A stretch of 10,190 nt of DNA from Endozoicomonadaceae bacterium (GCA_023146365.1 JAGLCE010000042.1:1-10190); one strand, 5' to 3'. Shown: positions 5,089-10,190, counted from the first letter of the stretch. Notes: a model not told the origin generated them from the sequence alone. Numbers and translations: made by a program.

Positions 5089-7518
5089 ATGACAATTCAG
5101 TGGGGTATTTTCTACGTGAACTCAACAAACTATACCCATTCTGCTTGCTCAGCCATCAGTAGCACCAGCAAGACGTGTTGTGATTTATCAAATGACATCT
5201 CTGGCAGATGGGCTTCGTTTGGTACAATCAAACTGTCGAAAATAATACAGCCAGAAGCTATTTTATGCTTATCTGGTGATGGATTCTTCACTTGTGCGGA
5301 TAATGATATCCACTGCGTCCAATGCCATAGAACAGTTAGCCTGAATGACCCTAGGAAGGCTTATCTAGCTGAATCACACACTATTAGTTGTCCCTTCTAC
5401 AACGATATATGTGATGTTAAATACAACACTGAAAACACACAAAAAATCTCATTTAAAAGTAAACTCTATAATAATTTTGTGCCAGCTTATTTTCGCACTA
5501 TGTTCGCTCCCTTCACTGAGGATCCATTTCAAGGGGCTGACTGGAACCCTACCTTGATGGATATATGCTCCGTTGTGGCCAGTATCTATTATCCTCCTGC
5601 GTCTCACCTTATCTCTGCAATAAAAATAGCTTCAGTTTTCTATGTATTCGTTAACATCCCCGGTTGTAAAGCAAAAGCGATTGACAACATAATAGAAATT
5701 GATGACTTTAAGACGTTCAAAAAAATTGGTCAGCATAAGGATTATCGGTTAGACGGACATTATATTATCACTCAAGATCTTGTTGACAATGAGCATAGCT
5801 ATCCGGTAATAAAATATTTTGTAGGTTCCTTAGATGGGCAAGGGCATAGTATTTCAAATCAAAGCGGATGCCTAATAGAAACCTTGACGGGACATGGAAT
5901 AATAGGAAACATTCTATTTAATAACTCAAATAGCACTGATGCATCCGATCTTCCATTAGTTGCTCATTTTGTAAATGAGAGTGCTTTGATACAAAACATC
6001 CGGGTAGAGAATTATGTGCTGAATACAACACAGGCAGATATAAGAGTTGCTCTGATTGCCGGAACACTAAGTGGCATGGCGCGGTTGGAAGGTTGTAGCG
6101 TGCTAAAAAGCACTATTAATCTATGGGGAAGTTATGCAAGTTTCGGTTTTTTGGCGCTAAAAATGATGGAGCATTCATCGGCTAATGGTAACAGAATTAT
6201 AGAGTCTAGAATCAATACATATGCAGAGAATAGAGCTATCAGTCACAGAGATAAAGCATCATATATCGGTAGTATCATTGATATGCATGATGAGAGCCGT
6301 AGTGAAAACATCACTGCGATTAAGAGTATTCTAAACATAGCTGGCCAATATTCATTTGTCTCTTTTGGGTCGGCATTGCTGGTTGGCTCATCTCAGAGCA
6401 ATAAGGTCATCGCGATAGAGTGTGAAATCAAACTACTTAACATCCACTCATTTATGGGTATCGGGGCAGCAGAATTGAAACTAGGCACTACGAGCAACGC
6501 AAACTTGGCGATTAGCTGTCATCTCGTGGGGCTGAAAGGTGGTGTATACGCTGCTATTGGTGCAGGAATAGTAACAGGTACATATAGTAATGGTAACATG
6601 GCTCTTAATAGTCATATCGAATTGAAAGGGACTGATTCATATGCTGGTGTCGGGATAGGAGGGGCCTCTTTGAAAGGTAGTAGTAGCAGTATCAGTAATA
6701 TTGTCAGTGGCACTAGACTTGAGGCACTTAATAAAAGGTCATCAGTCAATGTTGAAATAGGACGATCAGTGCCTTTCTATATAGAGCACAATATAATTGT
6801 CAACTCTACTTTTGTGTCACATAAAAGCACGCATGAAATAGCCTTTTCCGGTGGTCATAATAGATCCACTAGTTGCCATAACTTGCGATATCATCGTGCT
6901 GGATTTGTAAATGATAATTGCACGCTGAATCAACCGGTTGTTGGCTCTTACATCAATGAAATTACTAAGTGGAATACGACAATGTTGGATATAGGTAGAG
7001 TAATAAAAATACCAGATCCAGTGAGTGTAACAACGACAGAAATGATCAAGGGGAATGGGTCGACTATGGTAACAAAGACAGAAATACAAACTATAACATC
7101 ATCTATAACATCACCTATAACACTAACAAATGTTGCTCTGATTACTGTTATTGTAGGTTCTGTTATTTCACTGGTTGGTTGGTGCTATTGCCGTGGGTAT
7201 AAACGTGGTAACCGTGGCACAGACCTACTGGTATATCCTGCAGGTATGTGCCAACAATGCATACATTGTGCGCCTACGTCAGAAAGACAAAACAATATGA
7301 ACGTTGTTTATAATATTTCAAGTCGTAGAGGAAATGATGAGTTTGATGACCTCCCACCCCCACCCTATAGCTCCCGCAGAGGAAGTGATGAGACTCTTGC
7401 TTCTAGCTATTTTCTGCAGAATTATTGTGATGTTAATGCTGATGCTGATGCTGATGCTGATGCTGATGCTGATTCTGATGCTGATTCTATAGAGATTCCA
7501 CTTACAACCCCTCTATAG
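5089..7518 (+). CDS. Predicted surface protein: GLUG-like beta-helix, one transmembrane helix, PPxY-containing tail (809 aa)
   Basis: No named family is recognised for the whole protein. Residues 1-193 are Cys-rich (11 Cys at 20, 30, 31, 60, 69, 76, 79, 101, 108, 160 and 193). Residues about 204-270 resemble the start of GLUG-type beta-helix domains, with DDFKTFKKIG, LDGHYIITQDL and GSLDGQGHSISN. Seven repeats of about 32 residues fill 341-573. A Ser/Thr-rich stalk (about 645-680) leads to a hydrophobic helix at 682-701, then a basic stop-transfer stretch (RGYKRGNRG). The tail of about 108 residues holds CxxCxxC (721-727), PPPPY (756-760) between two SSRRGxDE copies, and an Asp-Ala repeat (783-800). 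The ectodomain has many NxS/T sequons. There is no signal peptide and no ribosome binding site, and the gene follows IS debris, so the 5' end may be lost. The last few codons overlap an IS5-like remnant. A host-interacting or surface role is inference. Confidence 0.75.
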   Translation: MTIQWGIFYVNSTNYTHSACSAISSTSKTCCDLSNDISGRWASFGTIKLSKIIQPEAILCLSGDGFFTCADNDIHCVQCHRTVSLNDPRKAYLAESHTISCPFYNDICDVKYNTENTQKISFKSKLYNNFVPAYFRTMFAPFTEDPFQGADWNPTLMDICSVVASIYYPPASHLISAIKIASVFYVFVNIPGCKAKAIDNIIEIDDFKTFKKIGQHKDYRLDGHYIITQDLVDNEHSYPVIKYFVGSLDGQGHSISNQSGCLIETLTGHGIIGNILFNNSNSTDASDLPLVAHFVNESALIQNIRVENYVLNTTQADIRVALIAGTLSGMARLEGCSVLKSTINLWGSYASFGFLALKMMEHSSANGNRIIESRINTYAENRAISHRDKASYIGSIIDMHDESRSENITAIKSILNIAGQYSFVSFGSALLVGSSQSNKVIAIECEIKLLNIHSFMGIGAAELKLGTTSNANLAISCHLVGLKGGVYAAIGAGIVTGTYSNGNMALNSHIELKGTDSYAGVGIGGASLKGSSSSISNIVSGTRLEALNKRSSVNVEIGRSVPFYIEHNIIVNSTFVSHKSTHEIAFSGGHNRSTSCHNLRYHRAGFVNDNCTLNQPVVGSYINEITKWNTTMLDIGRVIKIPDPVSVTTTEMIKGNGSTMVTKTEIQTITSSITSPITLTNVALITVIVGSVISLVGWCYCRGYKRGNRGTDLLVYPAGMCQQCIHCAPTSERQNNMNVVYNISSRRGNDEFDDLPPPPYSSRRGSDETLASSYFLQNYCDVNADADADADADADSDADSIEIPLTTPL
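6109..6807 (+). repeat. About seven 32-residue repeats in the beta-helix region
   Basis: Units begin at residues 341, 373, 413, 445, 477, 508 and 541 of the 809-aa protein, so the spacing is 32, 40, 32, 32, 31 and 33. Each has the shape S-x-(hydrophobic)-x-L-x-G, then S/Y-x-x-x-G-x-G-A, then a short loop such as GTTSNAN or GTYSNGN, then a hydrophobic pair before the next unit. Units 4 to 6 are the clearest. DNA identity between units is low, so this is an old protein-level repeat and not a recent duplication. The pattern fits one beta-helix coil or coil pair per unit, which is inference. Confidence 0.6.
7435..7488 (+). repeat. Hexanucleotide tandem repeat (GATGCT-type, 9 units)
   Basis: The units are AATGCT, five GATGCT, GATTCT, GATGCT and GATTCT. 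In frame they encode NA, five DA, DS, DA and DS at residues 783-800. Because the unit is two codons, gain or loss of units changes the tail length without shifting the frame. The antisense and +2 frames are also open through it, giving artificial Ser-Ala and Met-Leu runs. Confidence 0.92.
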
Positions 7519-7646
7519 CCTTGATCAACAACTGCTGTTAATACCGGTATTTTCCTATTTTCATCTGCCGATGCCAGTACCGTTTTTAGCGTTTTTGAAT
7601 CATGTTCATGCACATCACGATTCTCGACACCCACGATAACCTTACG
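7506..7646 (-). pseudogene. IS5-like (IS5/IS1182 group) transposase fragment
   Basis: The minus strand encodes RKVIVGVENRDVHEHDSKTL, then KTVLASADENRKIPVLTAVV and DQGYRGV. This resembles the stretch of IS5-group DDE transposases that runs from an H-D-x-x-T-L block to the D-x-G-Y-R-G motif. Only about 47 codons remain. One side is cut by the IS256 left end at 7648. The other overlaps the last codons and stop of the 809-codon gene, where the homology ends. The assignment rests on the D-x-GYRG block and its spacing from the HDSKTL block. It is too short for a subgroup. Confidence 0.6.
7540..7551. repeat. 12-bp perfect palindrome
   Basis: The bases aataccggtatt form a loop-less palindrome 22 bases after the 809-codon gene. 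It lies inside the IS5-like remnant and codes for KIPVL on the other strand. It has no loop, so it is unlikely to act as an intrinsic terminator. Confidence 0.3.
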
Positions 7647-7647
7647 A

Positions 7648-7672
7648 GATATGGTGATTTCTGGTGTATGGG
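7648..7672 (+). repeat. Left terminal inverted repeat of IS256 copy 3
   Basis: This stretch is identical over 25 bases to the left end of copy 2 at 4296-4320. The 8 bases before it (ccttacga) differ from the flanks of the other copies. Confidence 0.82.
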
Positions 7673-7690
7673 AGAAAGATAGAGAGGACG

Positions 7691-8025
7691 AAAGTAAAGG
7701 ATGCACTACACGACATCTGGATGGCACCGACACGCAAAGAGGCGCATGCAGCTTTTGAGCGTGCGTTGGTACGGTTTAGCACTAAGTACCCCAAGGCTAT
7801 GGGCTGTCTGACTAAAGATCGGGAAGATATGCTGGCTTTCTACGACTTTCCAGCGGAGCACTGGGTGCATATTCGGACCACTAATCCGATTGAGTCAACC
7901 TTCGCTACGGTTCGCTTACGGACCAAGCGTACCCGCAAACTGCGGATCTAGGGTACGACCTTGGCGATGGTCTTCAAGCGGTTGGAGTCAGCGCAGAAGA
8001 ACTGGAAAATGATTAAGGGATTCAC
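7691..8025 (+). pseudogene. IS256-family transposase, C-terminal remnant, copy 3
   Basis: Translation gives KVKDALHDIWMAPTRKEAH, then ALVRFSTKYPKAMGCLTKDR, FYDFPAEHWVHIRTTNPIES and FATVRLRTKRTRK. One extra A at about 7938-7940 then breaks the frame and produces a TAG at 7949-7951. After the shift the remaining family sequence (TTLAMVFKRLESAQKNW, MIKGFT) can still be read until the IS4 element interrupts it at 8026. Bases 7727-7900 match 4773-4946 of copy 2 at 172 of 174 positions. No functional product is possible. Confidence 0.87.
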
Positions 8026-8042
8026 CTATGTACGGGACAAAA
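8026..8042. repeat. IS4 terminal inverted repeat, end nearest the transposase stop
   Basis: A 17-bp exact inverted match to 9208-9224. The transposase stop codon (TAG on the minus strand) is formed by the outermost bases of this repeat. Confidence 0.85.
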
Positions 8043-9093
8043 CTTGAAGCAGAGCTTGGAAGTCTATCTGATCATTTTTTGAACATCCATTTTTCAACAC
8101 TCTACGAAGCATATCTAGTCCTAGTCTGAATAGAGCTTTGGCTGGCCGCAAATGTTTATTTAAAGGTAGCTGTTTTGCTTCACCATAATGCCAGTGACCA
8201 GTCATCAAACACCCAGTAAATGCCAAAGCAAGAAGCCCCATTAGCTTGTCCATGCGATCTAGATCCGTCATATGAGTAGACTCAAGATCAAAGCCGCGAC
8301 TTTTTAAGCATCCAAATAAAGTTTCTATCGACCAGCGCTTATAGTAGTCCTCAATCATAGTGCTTGGCTTTTGGGTTGCCACAACAATCAAAAGCCCCTT
8401 TATTGTGCGTCTTGCGGCAATATATAAACGAACACCAGATACTTTACGTTTGCTATGCCAGGTCGCTGTCTGATTGAGCTTTACATTCCAGAAGAGCTGC
8501 TCTGCTTTAATGTTCTTACCACAGTTACCCTGAACAATGGTGTTGCCCTTGATTCGTAGTCGACAGATGATGCCCTGGTCATCCAGCCATTTGAACCATT
8601 TTTGACCAATGAACTCACGGTCAGCAAGTAGCTCATCTATCTTAGACACCGGAATCAATTTCAGGACTTTCTCCATGATGGCAATTCGTTCTTCCGAATT
8701 TGAATTGCCACCACTCTTATCAAGACAAGTCCAAACTATAGGAATAGACGCCCATTGCCATGTAATAGAAACCACCAGATAATTAATGTGTTTACTGCCA
8801 AACTGCCAGTTACTCCTATCCATGCAGAGCGTATAGCTATTGAGATTGAGCCAGATAAGTATCAGTTTTCCCAGCTGCTCGTAGCAGAAGGTGTAACCAG
8901 AAAAAAATCGTTTTATACGCCGATAGCTTGATTCTGCCTGAGACTTACTTTGAAATTCTTCTGCAATCCGATAAAGATTGCATGAGCGGCCGCGTATCAG
9001 GCCGAGAATGAATTGGGCAAGAAATATAGTCCGGGCTTGATGCCAAGAGAGATGAGCTTTAAGCTCATTGGCTAATGAGATAACATCTTTCAT
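8026..9093 (-). CDS. IS4-family DDE transposase (355 aa)
   Basis: The enzyme cuts and joins the ends of its own element. The catalytic triad is visible: Asp92 in YTLCMDRSNW, Asp158 in LLADREFIG and Glu257 in the IS4 signature. That signature fits Y-x2-R-x3-E-x6-K exactly, as Y250, R253, E257 and K264 in YYKRWSIETLFGCLKSRG. The length and the basic N-terminal region suit compact IS4 transposases. The ATG at 9091-9093 lies 114 bp inside the upstream end, and no strong Shine-Dalgarno motif is seen before it. The stop overlaps the terminal repeat. No frameshift or missing catalytic residue is seen, so the gene is likely functional. The subgroup is not assigned. Confidence 0.92.
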   Translation of the reverse strand: MKDVISLANELKAHLSWHQARTIFLAQFILGLIRGRSCNLYRIAEEFQSKSQAESSYRRIKRFFSGYTFCYEQLGKLILIWLNLNSYTLCMDRSNWQFGSKHINYLVVSITWQWASIPIVWTCLDKSGGNSNSEERIAIMEKVLKLIPVSKIDELLADREFIGQKWFKWLDDQGIICRLRIKGNTIVQGNCGKNIKAEQLFWNVKLNQTATWHSKRKVSGVRLYIAARRTIKGLLIVVATQKPSTMIEDYYKRWSIETLFGCLKSRGFDLESTHMTDLDRMDKLMGLLALAFTGCLMTGHWHYGEAKQLPLNKHLRPAKALFRLGLDMLRRVLKNGCSKNDQIDFQALLQVLSRT

Positions 9094-9160
9094 GTACTTT
9101 TACGGTCGTCTATGTGTGGATAAAAGACCGTATAGACTATCCTGTATAGGCGTCATCTCA

Positions 9161-9184
9161 TACCTCTGAATACCTCTGAATACC
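9161..9184. repeat. Short tandem repeat in the IS4 leader
   Basis: Two exact 10-bp units (tacctctgaa) and a partial third (tacc) lie between the IS4 end and its transposase start. This could be leader structure of the IS or slippage, and no function is evident. Confidence 0.5.
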
Positions 9185-9207
9185 TTGCCAGATCTAGTCT
9201 TTATATT

Positions 9208-9224
9208 TTTTGTCCCGTACATAG
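9208..9224. repeat. IS4 terminal inverted repeat, end upstream of the transposase
   Basis: The exact reverse complement of 8026-8042. It marks the boundary with the IS30 fragment. Confidence 0.85.
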
Positions 9225-9393
9225 CCATTCGACCACTAATTTTTTCAGGAGACCACCCAAGTGATAATCCTTTCTTTATGATTGTAATGTGTCGCTTATC
9301 TGCTTTGCTGAATTTTCTGGCCGATACTCTACGCTGAATTTGATATCGTTTACCTTGAGTCAGCTGCTTGTATTGTCTCGTTTGTGGTCTCAT
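9225..9393 (-). pseudogene. IS30-family transposase, N-terminal fragment with internal deletion
   Basis: From the ATG at 9391-9393, behind an AGAGGTCAGG leader that contains a plausible ribosome binding site, the minus strand reads MRPQTRQYKQLTQGKRYQIQ. This resembles the IS30 transposase N-terminus. The helix-turn-helix that should follow is absent. The frame passes straight to RRVSARKFSKADKRH and then GLSLGWSPEKISGRM, which is the block that normally comes after the DNA-binding region. The gene is then interrupted by the IS4 element, and the frame reads on into it to a stop at about 9100. So there is an internal deletion of the DNA-binding domain and loss of the whole catalytic core. The family call rests on the QGKRYQIQ and WSPEKISGR blocks. 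Confidence 0.75.
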
Positions 9394-9487
9394 TCCTGAC
9401 CTCTATTTCTTAGTGTGAGAGCTGTGCAATGTACAGCAGCTGACTGACTCATCTATGAAATTTATTCGATTGCACTTATTGTATTAA
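9394..9487. other. Probable IS30 leader and junction to AT-rich DNA
   Basis: This short stretch carries the IS30 leader and a small inverted repeat (gctgt / acagc, 9421-9437). The outer end of the IS30 element probably lies in about 9420-9460, but I cannot place it because its other end is not in the window. From about 9455 the sequence turns AT-rich. Confidence 0.35.
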
Positions 9488-9958
9488 TCCAGCGACTGTT
9501 TTTTCCCAGATAAGTATTTTATTGATAAAATAAAAGAATTTTTATTTCGAAAAGGAAATTATGTCTTTCTTTTTGAAATTTTAATAAGTAACTCAGATTT
9601 TGAAATTGGCATCCATAGTTTTTCTATTGAGAAACTTAGTAATAAATTCAGAATTCATCAGTCTTTTGCAAAAAACTATTCTTATAAAGGGTCATTTACT
9701 ATCGAAAAACACACTAAGTTTACGGAAGTAATACATACAAATAGATATTTTTCTAAAGAAGATATGATTGATTTATTAAATAAGCTTGGCAACTTACTTA
9801 AGTTTATTAACGAATTTTCGGTAGATGAAATTAATACAATTTCTTTGGAATTATTTCATGCTTCACTAGTTCCTAGTATTCTAAAATATCCAAATTTTGA
9901 TTCTGCTTATCTTTTAGCCCGTACTGAAAAGATCAACCCGATCAACTCTGACATCTGA
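9488..9958 (+). CDS. Unknown protein, 5'-truncated, very AT-rich (156 codons)
   Basis: The frame is open for 471 bases in very AT-rich DNA, where stop codons are expected often, so it was probably a real gene. No ATG, GTG or TTG occurs in frame before the ATG at 9764, and no ribosome binding site precedes that codon convincingly, so the true start appears lost to the IS junction upstream. The translation includes YFIDKIKEFLFRKGNYVFLF, FSKEDMIDLLNKLGNLLKF and ELFHASLVPSILKYPNFDSA. It looks like a soluble alpha/beta protein with no signal peptide or membrane segment. I recognise no family. The last codons (EKINPINSDI) are GC-richer than the rest, so the C-terminus may also be foreign and the gene may be truncated at both ends. 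Confidence 0.5.
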   Translation, partial: SSDCFFPDKYFIDKIKEFLFRKGNYVFLFEILISNSDFEIGIHSFSIEKLSNKFRIHQSFAKNYSYKGSFTIEKHTKFTEVIHTNRYFSKEDMIDLLNKLGNLLKFINEFSVDEINTISLELFHASLVPSILKYPNFDSAYLLARTEKINPINSDI

Positions 9959-10010
9959 CGCCTCATCACCGTATTGTTTGCGGTAATCTAGTGGTTACTG
10001 CGGGCTCGGG

Positions 10011-10033
10011 TCATGGTCAGGGCAAAACCATGA
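10011..10033. repeat. 7-bp inverted repeat just past the stop of the right-edge gene
   Basis: The arms tcatggt (10011-10017) and accatga (10027-10033) enclose 9 bases. It lies immediately downstream of the minus-strand stop codon, so it could be a weak hairpin at the end of that transcript. There is no U-run on that strand after the stem, so an intrinsic terminator is not supported. Confidence 0.35.
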
Positions 10034-10189
10034 TCACATTTTGATCAATCCAAGCACTTTCATCATGTAGTTTTCGAACCACCCACAATTTTTTCGTGTG
10101 TTCTTGATACCTGCCTTAACAGAAGTATCCAGTTTGAGAAGATTGAGAATCACCTGTCCACGACACTCTAGCCACATTTCGTCGTCGTT
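10034..10189 (-). CDS. C-terminal end of a probable transposase (partial, runs off the window)
   Basis: The minus strand encodes NDDEMWLECRGQVILNLLKL, then DTSVKAGIKNTRKNCGWFEN and YMMKVLGLIKM, then TGA at 10034-10036. About 51 codons are visible and the start lies outside the window. The small basic C-terminal sequence and the surroundings, all IS fragments, suggest a transposase, but no catalytic motif is included. I cannot name the family with confidence, and it could be another gene type. If it is an IS, its end probably lies in about 9930-10010, where the AT-rich composition gives way to a GC-richer one. Confidence 0.4.
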   Translation of the reverse strand, partial: NDDEMWLECRGQVILNLLKLDTSVKAGIKNTRKNCGWFENYMMKVLGLIKM

Positions 10190-10190
10190 T

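Larger units (their letters stand above)
7648..8025 (+). mobile_element. IS256-family element, copy 3 (deletion derivative, right end replaced by IS4)
   Basis: The 25-bp left inverted repeat (7648-7672) and about 20 further bases match copy 2. The sequence then jumps at about 7690 to the late part of the transposase gene, so the whole N-terminal and catalytic core is gone. The remnant ends at ggattcac, where the IS4-family element begins. In copy 1 the same sequence continues ctgctggccc to the right end, so about 80 bases of transposase and the right inverted repeat are missing here. Confidence 0.85.
8026..9224 (-). mobile_element. IS4-family insertion sequence, structurally complete
   Basis: Terminal inverted repeats of 17 bp (ctatgtacgggacaaaa at 8026-8042, and its exact reverse complement at 9208-9224) bound a 1.2-kb element with one intact transposase gene on the minus strand. 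It is the only IS here with both ends and an unbroken gene. The flanks are not a target-site duplication: the left flank is IS256 copy 3 and the right flank is an IS30 transposase. The two ends therefore no longer sit in the original insertion site, or the flanks were rearranged afterwards. Confidence 0.85.

Noticed and set aside
6817..7089. A 90-codon minus-strand frame inside the 809-codon gene
   Set aside because: It has no recognisable motif and lies fully antisense to a longer, domain-bearing frame.
7435..7488. CRISPR-like array
   Set aside because: The units are 6 bp with no spacers. It is a coding microsatellite.
7304..7492. A 62-codon plus-strand frame with Met-Leu repeats
   Set aside because: It is an out-of-frame reading of the same hexanucleotide repeat inside the 809-codon gene.
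7422..7733. A 103-codon minus-strand gene ending in a Ser-Ala run
   Set aside because: The Ser-Ala run is the antisense of the GATGCT repeat. The middle is an IS5-like fragment and the start is the IS256 end read backwards.
1..10190. tRNA, rRNA or riboswitch genes
   Set aside because: No cloverleaf-like or rRNA-like segment was recognised on either strand by eye. A covariance-model search would be needed to exclude small RNAs.

Overview
The window is a stretch of bacterial accessory DNA dominated by insertion-sequence (IS) debris. It has two large, apparently unrelated genes and one structurally complete IS. IS256, IS4 and IS30 transposases, a SWIM/SNF2 helicase and a type III restriction remnant point to a proteobacterium, most likely a host-associated gammaproteobacterium. 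The eukaryote-like 809-codon membrane protein would fit an animal symbiont such as Endozoicomonas, but that genus is an inference and not something the sequence shows. Base composition changes sharply between blocks: GC-richer IS256 pieces, AT-richer SNF2 and 809-codon genes, and a very AT-rich orphan frame near 9.5-9.9 kb. The region is therefore a mosaic.

Layout. 1-395: right end of a defective IS256-family element (copy 1). 534-4058: a complete SWIM-type SNF2 helicase gene (1174 aa). 4059-4295, minus strand: fragment of a type III restriction enzyme Res subunit. 4296-4946: left part of a second defective IS256 element (copy 2). 4947-5088: short unexplained junction DNA. 5089-7518: an 809-codon gene for a predicted single-pass surface protein. 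It has a Cys-rich N-terminus, a GLUG-like beta-helix with about seven 32-residue repeats, a Ser/Thr-rich stalk, one transmembrane helix, and a tail with a PPPPY motif and an Asp-Ala repeat. 7506-7646, minus strand: IS5-like transposase remnant. 7648-8025: third IS256 remnant. 8026-9224: a full-length IS4-family element with matching inverted repeats and an intact 355-aa transposase. 9225-9393, minus strand: an internally deleted IS30 transposase start. 9488-9958: AT-rich open frame with no start codon. 10034-10189, minus strand: C-terminus of a probable transposase running off the window.

How it fits together. Nothing here looks like a multi-gene operon. The SNF2 gene has its own ribosome binding site and ends cleanly. 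The 809-codon gene has neither a convincing ribosome binding site nor a signal peptide, and it lies between two near-identical 174-bp direct repeats of IS256 origin, so it may be a truncated gene stranded by IS activity and could be lost by recombination. None of the IS256 copies can encode a working transposase. Only the IS4 element looks capable of moving, and its two flanks come from different elements, so a rearrangement has happened there.
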